64,000 bases of DNA, taken from assembly GCF_947494875.1 (NCBI RefSeq), contig NZ_CANLWM010000001.1, forward strand, positions 1,054,001 through 1,118,000. The letters are read 5' to 3'. The notes beneath the pieces were generated by a model. The model worked only from the letters and a program-made list of their open reading frames with translations. It was not told the origin of the DNA and searched no databases. The position numbers and the translations under genes were made by a program. Positions 18,564-27,623 of the stretch are shown here, one piece after another. The DNA comes from an uncultured Williamsia sp. (GTDB lineage Bacteria > Actinomycetota > Actinomycetes > Mycobacteriales > Mycobacteriaceae). Positions within the stretch are counted from its first letter, which is position 1. Every line of letters begins with the position of its first letter.

Positions 18564-20114
18564 ATGGCTCTCACCCGTCGTCGCTTCCTCGCCTCGTCCG
18601 CCGCGGCCGGTCTCCTGGTGCCGGCGTCCGGCCTGCTCGCCTCCCGCGCCACGGCCGCGCCCGGGCTGCTGCGTGCCCGCCCGACGCTGACCCATGGGAT
18701 CGCGGCCGGCGACCCGCGGGCCGACGGTGCGCTGGTGTGGGCGCGCTCGGACACGCCTGCCCGGATGATCGTCGAGGCGTCCTTGCTGGAGAACCTGGCC
18801 CTCTCGCGGCGGTTCATCGGCCCGGTGCTCACCCCGGCCACCGACGGCACCGGCCGAGTCCGGGTGACCGGCATGCCGCCCGGCTCGACCATCCACTACC
18901 GGTTCACCCTCGAGTCCGACCGCGGGACCCGGTCGCAGCCCCTGACGGGCACCTTCCGCACCGCCCCGGTGCTCCCTGCGCCGATCCGCCTGACATGGTC
19001 CGGTGACGTCGCCGGCCAGGGGTGGGGGATCGACGAGTCCCGCGGGGGCATGCGGGGATTCGCGGCCGTGGCCGACCGACAGAGCGACCTGTTCCTGCAC
19101 TCCGGTGACACGATCTACGCTGACAACCCGATGAAGGAGACCGTCGACCTCGGCGGCGGACAGGTGTGGCGCAACCGCGTCACCCCTGCGAAATCCGATG
19201 TCGCACAGACTCTGGACCAGTTCCGCGGGAACCATGCCTACAACCTCACCGACGACAACTACCGGCGCTTCGCGTCGACGACCACGCAGCTCGTGCAGTG
19301 GGACGACCACGAGACGTTCAACAACTGGTTCCCCGGCGAGATTGCCGCGAATCCCGCGTACACGCAGGAGAAGCGGGCCGACGTGTTGTCCGCTCGTGCC
19401 CTGCAGGCGTTCCACGAGTGGCAGCCGGTGTCACCGGTCGACGCCGTCGACGGGCGCGTCTACCGGAAGGTGTCCTACGGGCCGCTGCTCGACATCTTCG
19501 TGCTCGACATGCGCAGCTACAAGGACTCGAACTCCGACTCCCGCGTCCCGTCCGGTGGGCACATCCTCGGCGACCGTCAGGCGCGGTGGCTCGTCGACGG
19601 TCTGAACCGCTCGCGGGCGCGGTGGAAGATCGTCGCGAACGACCTGCCGCTCGGGATCGTCGTGCCCGACACCACCTACGGCGACACGTCGGCGATGGAG
19701 GCGGTGGCGCAGGGTGACGACGGCGCCCCGCTGGGTCGTGAGACCGAGCTCGCGTGGATCCTGCGCAGCACCCGGTCGGTCCGGAACGTGGTGTGGCTGA
19801 CCGCCGACGTGCACTACACCGCCGCCAACCACTACCACCCCGATCGCGCGGCGGTGCGCGACTTCCGGCCCTTCTGGGAGTTCGTCTCCGGTCCGCTGCA
19901 CGCCGGTGCGTTCCCCGCCGGCGAGCTCGACCGCACCTTCGGCATCGAGCAGGTCTTCGTCCACGCACCGACCACCCCGAACGTCGGACCCGCGACGCCG
20001 GAGTTCCAACACTTCGGTGAGGTCGAGATCGACGCCCTCGGATCCCGGATGTCGGTGTCGCTGTTCGACGCGACGGGGACGAGGCTGCACCGGACGGATA
20101 TCCCCGGAGAATGA
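18564..20114 (+). CDS. phoD: Tat-exported PhoD-like phosphatase/phosphodiesterase
   Basis: 516 residues. It begins with a twin-arginine signal (LTRRRFLASSAAAGLLVPAS), so the folded, metal-loaded enzyme is exported by Tat. A PhoD N-terminal fibronectin-like domain (HGIAAGDPRADGALVWAR) comes first, followed by the metallophosphoesterase domain with LFLHSGDTIYADNPM, QWDDHETFNNW, WKIVANDLPLG and WLTADVHYTAA, which supply the Fe/Ca ligands of the family. It releases phosphate from phosphoesters or phospholipid/teichoic acid-type diesters at the cell surface. The start ATG 18564 gives the complete Tat motif. It is 58 bp after the DUF1641 gene and probably has its own promoter. Confidence 0.92.
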   Translation: MALTRRRFLASSAAAGLLVPASGLLASRATAAPGLLRARPTLTHGIAAGDPRADGALVWARSDTPARMIVEASLLENLALSRRFIGPVLTPATDGTGRVRVTGMPPGSTIHYRFTLESDRGTRSQPLTGTFRTAPVLPAPIRLTWSGDVAGQGWGIDESRGGMRGFAAVADRQSDLFLHSGDTIYADNPMKETVDLGGGQVWRNRVTPAKSDVAQTLDQFRGNHAYNLTDDNYRRFASTTTQLVQWDDHETFNNWFPGEIAANPAYTQEKRADVLSARALQAFHEWQPVSPVDAVDGRVYRKVSYGPLLDIFVLDMRSYKDSNSDSRVPSGGHILGDRQARWLVDGLNRSRARWKIVANDLPLGIVVPDTTYGDTSAMEAVAQGDDGAPLGRETELAWILRSTRSVRNVVWLTADVHYTAANHYHPDRAAVRDFRPFWEFVSGPLHAGAFPAGELDRTFGIEQVFVHAPTTPNVGPATPEFQHFGEVEIDALGSRMSVSLFDATGTRLHRTDIPGE

Positions 20115-20127
20115 TCCTCTGACCGGG

Positions 20128-20133
20128 TAGGTT
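20128..20133 (+). promoter_or_regulatory. -10 hexamer before the cyclase mini-ORF
   Basis: TAGGTT, 8 nt before ATG 20142. Transcription would start at or very near that ATG. Confidence 0.4.
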
Positions 20134-20141
20134 TCTCACAC

Positions 20142-20180
20142 ATGCCCGGGACCGACCGGGCGACGAGTCGGAGTGGGTGA
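20142..20180 (+). CDS. Possible 12-codon leaderless upstream ORF
   Basis: ATG 20142 to TGA 20178-20180 encodes MPGTDRATSRSG. It starts 8 nt after TAGGTT and ends 3 nt before the GTG of the cyclase gene, with GGAG at 20170-20173 inside it. This geometry would couple translation of the cyclase to the mini-ORF. Too short to be supported by codon use; it may be chance. Confidence 0.3.
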   Translation: MPGTDRATSRSG

Positions 20181-20183
20181 CGT

Positions 20184-21725
20184 GTGCGGCTGATCCGTCG
20201 CGACTACGACTACGGCTCGATCCTCTTGGGATCGGTGAACGAGGGACGCCGGAGGCAGCGGATCCGCATCCAGCTCCTGCTGACCCTGTCGATCGTGCTG
20301 TCGAACGCGATCGGCGCCATCATGGCCGTCGTCCTCGCGAGCGTCGGCATCCCCGAGCCGAGCGTCTTCTTCGCCAAGTTCTGGTGGGTCAACTTCATCG
20401 CGCTGCCGGTGTACGTCGGCGCGGCACTCGTACTCGGCGCCCTGCTCGGGACGCTGATCATCGTCCGGCAGCTGCGGTGGGCGATCCGCGACCAGGAGCC
20501 GACCCGCAAGGAGGCCCGCAAGGCTCGCTGGATCCCGTGGAAGCTGACCGCGCTGCAGGCGTCGTTCTGGATCGTCGCGGTCATCATGTTCACGATCTGC
20601 TACGGCGTCCTCGATCCCAACCTCATCCCGAAGATCTTCTTCGTCGTCGGTCTGGCCGGCACGGTCGTCTGCGCCATCTCTTATCTGCTCAGCGAGTTCT
20701 CGCTGCGACCGATCGCCGCACAGATCATCGCCGCGGCTCCCCGCTCCGCCCGGCGACGCCGAGGAGCGCTGCGCACGAGGGCGTTCATCTCGTGGTCGGT
20801 GGGGTCCGGCATCCCGATCGTCGGCATGTTCCTCGTCGCCGGCTTCGGGTTGTTCCGCGACCAGACCACCAAGACCGACGTCTTCGTCGGCATCACCGTC
20901 CTCGTCGCGACCGCGCTCTTCACCGGGTTCCTGCTGACCGTGCTGAACACCACCCACGTCGTCGCGCCGGTTCGCAACGTCGCGTCGGGTATGACGAAGG
21001 TGAGCAAGGGCGACACCGACGTGTCCGTGGTCATCTTCGACGACACCGAACTCGGTGAGCTGCAGGCCGGGTTCAACTCGATGGTCGAGGGCCTGCGCGA
21101 GCGGGAGCGACTGCAGGACCTGTTCGGTCGGCACGTCGGCCGTGACGTGGCCGAGGCCGCGCTGTCCAGCGACCCCGAGCTCGGCGGCACCGAACGCACC
21201 GTCGCGGTGGTCTTCGTCGACGTCATCGGGTCGACGACGCTCGCCTCCGAACGCGAACCGGCCGAGGTCGTCCGAATCCTCAACCGCTTCTTCGCCGTCA
21301 TCGTCACCGAGGTCGAGGAACGCAAGGGCCTGGTCAACAAGTTCGAGGGCGACGCGGTGCTCGCGGTGTTCGGCGCCCCCATCGACCTCGACGACTCCGC
21401 CGGTGCGGCGCTCGCCGCGGCACGCGCGATCTCGGCCCGACTGGCCGACGAGGTGCCGGAGCTCTCGGCCGGCATCGGCGTCGGGTACGGGACCGTCGTC
21501 GCCGGCAACGTCGGAGCCATCCAGCGGTTCGAGTACACCGTCATCGGCGACGCCGTGAACGAGTCGGCGCGTCTGAGCGAGTTGGCCAAACGCGACCCCG
21601 TGCACCCGCTGGCCAGCGGCGCCGCCGTGGACGCCGCGCACGACGAGGCGCAGCACTGGGACGAGCAGGAGACGGTCACCCTGCGCGGGCGGACAGCCGA
21701 GACGGTGGTCTACGCCGCGCGCTAG
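20184..21725 (+). CDS. Membrane-bound class III adenylate/guanylate cyclase with HAMP domain
   Basis: 513 residues from GTG 20184 with GGAG 10 nt before. Six membrane helices occupy about residues 25-270. A HAMP linker follows (VVAPVRNVASGMTKVSKGD), then the catalytic domain from about 345. Visible active-site residues are the metal aspartates in FVDVIGST and FEGDAVLAVFG, the base-recognising Lys in NKFEGD, and the Asn/Arg pair of VNESAR. This is the architecture of the mycobacterial Rv1318c-Rv1320c and Rv3645 group, which makes cAMP. The sensed signal probably acts through the six-helix domain. Convergent with the antiporter gene, with only 7 bp between stops. Confidence 0.92.
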   Translation: MRLIRRDYDYGSILLGSVNEGRRRQRIRIQLLLTLSIVLSNAIGAIMAVVLASVGIPEPSVFFAKFWWVNFIALPVYVGAALVLGALLGTLIIVRQLRWAIRDQEPTRKEARKARWIPWKLTALQASFWIVAVIMFTICYGVLDPNLIPKIFFVVGLAGTVVCAISYLLSEFSLRPIAAQIIAAAPRSARRRRGALRTRAFISWSVGSGIPIVGMFLVAGFGLFRDQTTKTDVFVGITVLVATALFTGFLLTVLNTTHVVAPVRNVASGMTKVSKGDTDVSVVIFDDTELGELQAGFNSMVEGLRERERLQDLFGRHVGRDVAEAALSSDPELGGTERTVAVVFVDVIGSTTLASEREPAEVVRILNRFFAVIVTEVEERKGLVNKFEGDAVLAVFGAPIDLDDSAGAALAAARAISARLADEVPELSAGIGVGYGTVVAGNVGAIQRFEYTVIGDAVNESARLSELAKRDPVHPLASGAAVDAAHDEAQHWDEQETVTLRGRTAETVVYAAR

Positions 21726-21732
21726 TCGCCGG

Positions 21733-23334
21733 TCAGGACCCGCGTGTGCCGCGGTCGGACAACCCCTCGGCCAGGTCGAGCTGCCGCAACACCCGGCGCA
21801 GGACCTCGTCGTCGATGCGACCGGCGTCGCGTTCGGCGATGAACACCTCGCGCTGGGTCTGCAGCAACTCGGTGCGCAGACGGCTGAACACCATCGACGG
21901 GCTCTCGCCGATCTCCTCCTCGCCGCGCCCGAGCTCCTCCCACGCGAGGTTCTTGCGCGACTTCAGCCAGCGACGCAGCACGTGCACCTGGTCCTCGTTG
22001 GCCTCGGTGGAGGGGAGTTCGGCGGCGAGTTCGTCGAGACGTTTCCCGGCCGCGCGACCGGCGCGATCCTGCGCCGCGGCCAGCGCCAGCAGATCCGACC
22101 GCCGTTCGTCGCCGCTCACCCCGAGACGCCGGATCAGCCAGGGCAGCGAGAGTCCCTGCAGCAGCAGCGTTCCCACCACCACGACGAAGGTGAGGAAGAT
22201 GATCTCGTCACGGGCGGGGAACGCGTCGCCGGCGTCGGTGGTCAGCGGGATACCGAACGCCGCCGCCAGGCTCACCACGCCGCGCATCCCGGACCACCCG
22301 ACGATGAACACCGCCGACGCGCTCGGGGCGGTCTCCCGCCCACGCACCGTGCGTGACAGCAGCCTGGGCAGATAGGTCGCCGGATACATCCACGCGATCC
22401 GCACCACGATGACGGTGGCCAACACCGCGACCGCGCTCCACACGATGGCGCCGAGGGAGTGACCGCGCAGCCCGCGCACCACCTCGGGCAGCTGAAGCCC
22501 GATAAGCAGGAACACGAACGACTCGAGGACGACGTCGATCGAACGCCACACCGCGGTGTCCTGCAGTCGGGTGGCGTACCCGTCGCGCGCCGAACGCTGA
22601 CCGAGGTAGAGGCCGACGACGACGACAGCGATGACACCGGACGCGTGGAGTTCCTCGGCGACGAAGTAGGTGGCGAACGGGATGACGATCCCCACCGCGG
22701 TCTCCATCGGCGGATCGGTGAGCCACAGCCGGATCCGGGAGACCACGACACCGAAGACGAGGCCGACGACCACACCGCCGACCGCCGCGAGCGCGAACAG
22801 GGCGATGCCGCCCCAGGCGGTCGTCGTGGCACCGACGGCCGCGCCGAGCGCGAGACGGTACGCCGTCAGGGCGGTCGCATCGTTGAGCAGGCTCTCCCCG
22901 CCGAGCAGCGTCGTGATCTTGCGGGGCAGCCCCAGCCGCCGTCCGATCGCCGTCGCGGACACCGCATCCGGCGGGGCGACGACCGCGCCGAGCACCAACG
23001 CCGCGGCGAGCGGGAGCTGCGGCAGCGACCAATACGCCACGAAACCGACGACCACCGCGCTGACCAGCGGCAGCGCGATCGCCAACAGCCCGATCGCCCG
23101 GGCGTTGCGGCGCAGTGCCACATACGAACTGTCCTGCGCCGCGGAGTACAGCAGCGGGGGAAGGATGACGAACAACACGACATCCGGGTCGAGTGCGACG
23201 GTCGGGAGGTGCGGGATGAACCCGACGCCCAGTCCGACGACCACCAGGATCAGCGGTGACGGCAGTTCCCACCGTCGCGCCAACGCCGCGACGCCGAGAG
23301 CGATGACGGCGACGGCGATGAGGGAGGCGTCCAA
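21733..23334 (-). CDS. Na+/H+ antiporter of the CPA1 family
   Basis: 533 residues with 12 predicted membrane helices, including the ion-binding region VVAPPDAVSATAIGRRL and the GGESLLNDATAL motif, both hallmarks of NhaP/YjcE-type exchangers. The C-terminal ~120 residues are a charged cytoplasmic domain. It exchanges protons for Na+ (or K+) and supports pH and salt homeostasis. The start is TTG at 23334 with AGAGG 8 nt upstream; no better in-frame ATG or GTG is seen nearby. It converges with the cyclase gene and shares almost no intergenic space with it. Confidence 0.9.
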   Translation of the reverse strand: MDASLIAVAVIALGVAALARRWELPSPLILVVVGLGVGFIPHLPTVALDPDVVLFVILPPLLYSAAQDSSYVALRRNARAIGLLAIALPLVSAVVVGFVAYWSLPQLPLAAALVLGAVVAPPDAVSATAIGRRLGLPRKITTLLGGESLLNDATALTAYRLALGAAVGATTTAWGGIALFALAAVGGVVVGLVFGVVVSRIRLWLTDPPMETAVGIVIPFATYFVAEELHASGVIAVVVVGLYLGQRSARDGYATRLQDTAVWRSIDVVLESFVFLLIGLQLPEVVRGLRGHSLGAIVWSAVAVLATVIVVRIAWMYPATYLPRLLSRTVRGRETAPSASAVFIVGWSGMRGVVSLAAAFGIPLTTDAGDAFPARDEIIFLTFVVVVGTLLLQGLSLPWLIRRLGVSGDERRSDLLALAAAQDRAGRAAGKRLDELAAELPSTEANEDQVHVLRRWLKSRKNLAWEELGRGEEEIGESPSMVFSRLRTELLQTQREVFIAERDAGRIDDEVLRRVLRQLDLAEGLSDRGTRGS

Positions 23335-23409
23335 CGGTGACCTCTCGGCTCGAGGTGGGCGGCGGGACGAGGATATCGCCGCCCCGCCGAGCCGACAGCG
23401 CGCCGACGG

Positions 23410-23889
23410 CTATGCGGTGACGGACCCGTTCATCGCGGGTTGCTGGTCCGACGAATCGTCGTGCATCGCGGCGACGAGTTCCATCAGCGCGCCGCGGAGC
23501 TTCATCAGGTCGCCTTCCGGGAGACGCGTCCGGCAGCGCACCTCGCCGGCGATCCGGCCGCCCTCGTCCTGCAGTTCTCGACCGGCCTCCGTCAGACGCA
23601 TGCGATGCACACGACGATCGGACGGGTCGCGCTGCCGCTCGACCAGACCGGCCTTCACCAACCGGTCGAGGACGGGGGCGAGGCCGTTGGCCGGGAGGTC
23701 GAGACGGTCGGCGAGAGTGCCGACGGAGATGTCGTCGTCCTCCCACAGCACCATCATGACGAGGAACTGCGGGTAGGTGAGGCCGATCTTCTCGAGCATC
23801 GGGCGGTAGGCGCGGACGAGCGTGGACGACGCCGAGTACAGGGCGAAGCACAGCTGGTCGTCGAGGCGGGGGGCAGTGGTCTCGGTCAT
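23410..23889 (-). CDS. MarR-family regulator, OhrR-like
   Basis: 159 residues from ATG 23889 with GGAG 7 nt before. The segment DDQLCFALYSASSTLVRAYR followed by GLTYPQFLVMMVLWE is that of OhrR, the organic-peroxide sensor; the Cys in QLCFALYS corresponds to its peroxide-reactive cysteine. The winged helix has TLADRLDLPANGLAPVLDRL and the DPSDRRVHRMRLTEAG wing. OhrR normally represses an adjacent ohr gene, but none is present in this window. The target could be the antiporter or a distant ohr. A MarR-type repressor role is firm; peroxide sensing is inference from the Cys context. Confidence 0.85.
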   Translation of the reverse strand: MTETTAPRLDDQLCFALYSASSTLVRAYRPMLEKIGLTYPQFLVMMVLWEDDDISVGTLADRLDLPANGLAPVLDRLVKAGLVERQRDPSDRRVHRMRLTEAGRELQDEGGRIAGEVRCRTRLPEGDLMKLRGALMELVAAMHDDSSDQQPAMNGSVTA

Positions 23890-24083
23890 CGCATCTCCAG
23901 GGCACAATCGGGATGGTCGGACAAATCGCCCTCTGCTGGGATCGACCTGTTCTGATCCAGACCAGCGTACGGCGTGCGTGATCCTGTTGGGCAACTCGGC
24001 TCATGTATGCCGCAACAAATGGTGTTCCTGCCGGTCGGCGCCGTGGTTCGCCGCGCCGACGGCGGATGCGGGACAATGCGCGG

Positions 24084-24422
24084 GTGCGATCAATCGGGAG
24101 ATCCGTCCGCCACCGGCTGATCGGCGACCGTGACGTCGCCGCCGATCCGGTGGACGACGGTCAGTGCGTCCACCTGCGGGAAGCGGCCGTCTCGGACGCT
24201 GACGTCGAGTCCGAGCGGCTCTGCCAGGGCTGTGCGGAGGACGGCGAGCAACACTGGGCCCACCTCCGGCAGTGCCTGAGTTGCGGGTACATCGGTTGTT
24301 GTGACTCGAGTCCGCGGCGCCACGCCACCGCCCACCACATGTCGACGCACCACCCGGTGATGCGCTCCGCCGAGCCGGGCGAGTCCTGGCGTTGGTGTTA
24401 CGTCGACGCCCAGATCGGATGA
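24084..24422 (+). CDS. UBP-type zinc-finger protein
   Basis: About 112 residues. The C-terminal 85 hold the ZnF-UBP pattern: CVHL, then [31 protein letters not shown] and [17 protein letters not shown], i.e. the Cys/His ligands of three zinc ions. In eukaryotes the fold binds the ubiquitin C-terminus; bacterial stand-alone versions have no proven role. GTG 24084 is preferred because GACAAT (24072-24077) lies 6 nt before it, as in leaderless genes; ATG 24066 and GTG 24150 are alternatives. Its stop is 8 bp before purT, whose ribosome site overlaps the end of this gene, so the two may be co-transcribed. Confidence 0.82.
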   Translation: MRSIGRSVRHRLIGDRDVAADPVDDGQCVHLREAAVSDADVESERLCQGCAEDGEQHWAHLRQCLSCGYIGCCDSSPRRHATAHHMSTHHPVMRSAEPGESWRWCYVDAQIG

Positions 24423-24429
24423 GGAACCC

Positions 24430-26259
24430 ATGACGCGACCCGAGGACCGACCGGCCGACGCGGCACGCCCGGTCCCGCCGCGACCGGAGGTCGGACGACC
24501 TGACGGGCCCGGAAGGCCGGTGCCGCCCCCGCCCGTCGGGCGACCGGTGCCGCCGCGTGGACCCGTCCCGCCCGGTGCGCCCGTCCCGCCCGGTCCGCCG
24601 CCCCGTGGCGCACGTCCCGTGCCGCCCCGTCCTGCCGGTCGTCCGGGGCCGCCGCCGATCACGACGGGCCGGACCGTCGCCGGGCCGGCGCGGATCGGTA
24701 CGCCGCTGTCGCCGTCGGCGACGCGCGTGATGCTCCTGGGAGCGGGAGAGCTGGGCAAGGAGGTGGTGATCGCCTTCCAGCGCCTCGGCGTCGAGGTGAT
24801 CGCCGTGGACCGCTACCACAACGCACCCGGTCATCAGGTCGCCCACCACGGCTTCGTGATGGACATGACCGATCCCGACGCGCTGCTCGCGCTCATCCTC
24901 GACCAGAAGCCGCACTACGTGGTCCCCGAGATCGAGGCGATCGCGACCAGCGCGCTGGAGGAGGCCGAGCGTCGCGGCATCACCGAGGTGATCCCCACCG
25001 CCCGCGCCACCGCCCTGACGATGAACCGGGAGGGCATCCGACGTCTCGCCGACGAGCAGTTGGGGCTGCCGACGTCGGCCTATGCGTTCGCCGACTCCAT
25101 CGAGCAGCTCACCGAGGCCACGCGTCGAATCGGGTTCCCGTGCCTGGTCAAGCCGACCATGTCGTCGTCGGGCAAGGGACAGTCGATGCTGCGTGGCCCG
25201 GAGGACATCCGTTCCGCCTGGGAGACGGCCGCATCCGGGGCGCGCGTCGTGGGCGGGCGGGTCATCGTCGAGGGTTTCGTCGACTTCGACTACGAGATCA
25301 CGTTGCTCACCGTGCGGGCCGTCGACCCCGCGACGGGCCGGCTCACCACGCACTTCTGCGCTCCGATCGGGCATCGGCAGGAGCGGGGTGACTACGTCGA
25401 GAGCTGGCAGCCGCAGGCGATGAGCCCGGTGGCCCACGGCGCGGCCATGTCGATCGCGGCACGCATCGTCACCGCCCTCGGTGACGGGGGGCTCGGTGGT
25501 CGCGGCGTGTTCGGTGTCGAGATGTTCGTCAAGGGCGACGACGTCTACTTCAGCGAGGTCAGTCCCCGCCCGCACGACACCGGTCTGGTGACGTTGGCGA
25601 CGCAGCGGTTGTCCGAGTTCGAGATGCACGCGCGGGCGATCCTCGGCCTGCCCGTGGACGTGACGCTCGCCAGTCCCGGGGCGTCGGCCGTGATCTACGG
25701 CGGCCGCGACGAGAAGGCGATCGCCTTCGAGAACGTCGCTGCGGCTCTGGCGGTCCCAGAGACCGACATCCGCCTGTTCGGCAAGCCGGAGAGCTACGTG
25801 CGCCGTCGCATGGGAGTGGTCGTCGCGACGGCCGACGACGTCGTGGAGGCACGTCGGCGTGCGCGGGACGGCGCTGCGGCGGTCCGCCCGGTGAGCACCG
25901 CCCCGGCGGTGCCGGGCGATCGGCCCGCGGCACCCGAACCGGCGCCTGCGGTGGAGTCGACCGGCCCGAGCACCGATCGGTTCCGCGATCGCAGCGTGCG
26001 TCCCGAGCCCGCGGGTGACGGTCGGTCGGCCGTGCCCGCGGACGACGCCATCGCCGACGGCTCTGCCCCGGAGGCGGATCCGCCGCACACCGCGGTGTTC
26101 GACACCGCGGCCGCCGCCCGGGACGACGACGAGGCCGCGACCGACGCAGCTCGGCCGGACGCCGACACCGACCCCGTCGCCGAGTCGACGCGCGCCGACG
26201 CCGAGCGCGCCGAGACCGAGCGCACGGACACCGGTCGCGGCGTGACCGTGGAGAAGTAG
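24430..26259 (+). CDS. purT: Formate-dependent phosphoribosylglycinamide formyltransferase with long disordered tails
   Basis: 609 residues against about 390-420 for usual PurT. The core spans roughly residues 88-485: [40 protein letters not shown], the ATP-grasp region [17 protein letters not shown] and the metal site [19 protein letters not shown]. It uses formate and ATP to formylate GAR in purine synthesis, replacing folate-dependent PurN. The first ~87 residues are Pro/Arg/Gly repeats (GRPVPPP-like), and the last ~124 are Ala/Asp/Glu/Thr-rich and low-complexity. Both tails look unstructured. A GAGGA site precedes the ATG. The DUF456 gene starts immediately after the stop codon. Confidence 0.93.
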   Translation: MTRPEDRPADAARPVPPRPEVGRPDGPGRPVPPPPVGRPVPPRGPVPPGAPVPPGPPPRGARPVPPRPAGRPGPPPITTGRTVAGPARIGTPLSPSATRVMLLGAGELGKEVVIAFQRLGVEVIAVDRYHNAPGHQVAHHGFVMDMTDPDALLALILDQKPHYVVPEIEAIATSALEEAERRGITEVIPTARATALTMNREGIRRLADEQLGLPTSAYAFADSIEQLTEATRRIGFPCLVKPTMSSSGKGQSMLRGPEDIRSAWETAASGARVVGGRVIVEGFVDFDYEITLLTVRAVDPATGRLTTHFCAPIGHRQERGDYVESWQPQAMSPVAHGAAMSIAARIVTALGDGGLGGRGVFGVEMFVKGDDVYFSEVSPRPHDTGLVTLATQRLSEFEMHARAILGLPVDVTLASPGASAVIYGGRDEKAIAFENVAAALAVPETDIRLFGKPESYVRRRMGVVVATADDVVEARRRARDGAAAVRPVSTAPAVPGDRPAAPEPAPAVESTGPSTDRFRDRSVRPEPAGDGRSAVPADDAIADGSAPEADPPHTAVFDTAAAARDDDEAATDAARPDADTDPVAESTRADAERAETERTDTGRGVTVEK

Positions 26260-26739
26260 ATGCCGCTGTGGGGCGACCTCCTCGTCGCCCTGGTCATCGC
26301 GATCGGACTCGTGGGCACCGTGGTGCCGCTGCTGCCCGGACCGACGCTGGTCCTGGGTGCGATCGTGGTGTGGGCCATCGTGACCGGCGGCGCCGCGTGG
26401 GCCGTCGCTGCTGTCGCCGCGGTGCTGGTCATCGGTGCGATGGGCCTGAAGTACGTGCTGGCGGGTCGCAGCATGCGACGATCCGGTGTCGCCGACCGCA
26501 CCATCGTCGTCGGTGGCCTCGTCGGGATCGTCGGGTTCTTCGTCGTGCCGGTCGTGGGGTTGCCGATCGGGTTCCTCCTCGGCGCCGCGGCATCGGAGTG
26601 GGCCACTCGTCGTGATCCCCGCGCCGCCGGTCGAGGTGCGCTCGCCGCAGCTCGCGCCGCCCTCGTGGCGATCGGGATCGAACTCACCGCGTCGCTGTTC
26701 GCGGCCGGATCCTGGACGATCGGCGCCGTCGCGCTCTGA
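26260..26739 (+). CDS. DUF456 family membrane protein
   Basis: 159 residues with four or five hydrophobic helices. The N-terminal LLVALVIAIGLVGTVVPLLPG and the later GFFVVPVVGLPIGFLLGAA are the repeated LP-containing motifs of DUF456 (PF04306). The ATG directly abuts the purT stop, so expression is coupled to purT. Function unknown; an integral membrane protein of the inner membrane. Confidence 0.85.
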   Translation: MPLWGDLLVALVIAIGLVGTVVPLLPGPTLVLGAIVVWAIVTGGAAWAVAAVAAVLVIGAMGLKYVLAGRSMRRSGVADRTIVVGGLVGIVGFFVVPVVGLPIGFLLGAAASEWATRRDPRAAGRGALAAARAALVAIGIELTASLFAAGSWTIGAVAL

Positions 26740-26746
26740 TCGCCGT

Positions 26747-26811
26747 CCCGCGACCGTTCCTCGCCCTCCCGCGACCACCTCTGGTCTCCGCGACCGTTGC
26801 GACGGTCGCGG
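26747..26811. terminator. Composite hairpin terminator with repeated arm between convergent genes
   Basis: A CCCGCGACC arm occurs at 26747-26755 and 26768-26776, with CCGCGACC at 26788-26795. The last copy is part of a perfect 10-bp stem (26788-26797 with 26802-26811, loop TGCG). The hairpin can end transcripts from both the DUF456 gene and the ABC ATPase gene. Confidence 0.65.
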
Positions 26812-26843
26812 GAGCTGGTTCGGGTCGCGCGAGGCGGGCCGGC

Positions 26844-27623
26844 TCAGCGGCCGAGCGGGACCACCAGTGGACCGTCGGTGACGGGGTCGCGGATGACCAT
26901 GGACCGCAGGCCGAAAGCCTTCTCGAGCAGCTCCGGGGTGATGACGTCGGCCGGTGCGCCTTGTGCGAGCACGGCGCCGTCGCACATGACGACGATGTGA
27001 TCGCTGTAGCGCACAGCGAGATTCAGGTCGTGCAGGACGGTGACGACCGTCTTGCCGTGCTCGGCGCTCAGCGTGCGCACCAGGTCGAGGACGTCGACTG
27101 CGTGGGCGAGGTCGAGGAACGTGGTGGGCTCGTCGAGGAGCAGGATCTCGGTCTGCTGCGCGAGCACCAGCGCGATCCACACGCGACGACGTTGCCCGCC
27201 CGAGAGCGACTCGACCGGACGGTCGGCGAGGTCCGAGACCCCGGTCAACGCCATCGCCTCGGCGACGGCGGCGTCGTCGTCGGGGGAGGACTGTCGGTAC
27301 CAGCGCTGGTGCGGGTGGCGACCGCGCTCGACGAGCTCGGCGACCGTCAACCCCGACGGGGCGATCGGGTCCTGGGGCAGCAGGCCCAGGACCTGAGCGA
27401 GGTCGCGGGGCCGACGGTCGGCGATGTCGCCACCGTCGAGCCGCACCACCCCGGACCGTGGTGTCAGCAGACGCGAGATCGACCGCAGCAGTGTCGATTT
27501 GCCGCAGCCGTTCGGGCCGACGATCGTCGTGACGACGTGGTCGGGGATGTCGAGGGTGAGTCCGTCGATGACGACGCGGTCGTCGTAGCCGACGGTCAGT
27601 CCCTGCGCGGTGAGACGACTCAT
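26844..27623 (-). CDS. Iron-siderophore ABC transporter, ATP-binding protein
   Basis: 259 residues of the FecE/FepC class. Walker A is VGPNGCGKSTLL, the Q-loop lies in GLLPQDP, the signature is ESLSGGQRRRVWIA and Walker B is ILLLDEPTTFLDLAH, with a switch His in VLHDLNLA. It powers import of a ferric siderophore or haem-like ligand through the two permeases encoded just upstream. Its ATG overlaps the end of the permease gene by 4 bp. Expression should follow the IdeR-like box at 29775, since the three genes form one tightly packed operon. Confidence 0.94.
   Translation of the reverse strand: MSRLTAQGLTVGYDDRVVIDGLTLDIPDHVVTTIVGPNGCGKSTLLRSISRLLTPRSGVVRLDGGDIADRRPRDLAQVLGLLPQDPIAPSGLTVAELVERGRHPHQRWYRQSSPDDDAAVAEAMALTGVSDLADRPVESLSGGQRRRVWIALVLAQQTEILLLDEPTTFLDLAHAVDVLDLVRTLSAEHGKTVVTVLHDLNLAVRYSDHIVVMCDGAVLAQGAPADVITPELLEKAFGLRSMVIRDPVTDGPLVVPLGR

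Noticed and set aside
24001-27180. 1059-codon minus-strand frame across purT and DUF456
   Set aside because: Arg/His/Asp-rich shadow spanning two well-supported plus-strand genes and a terminator.
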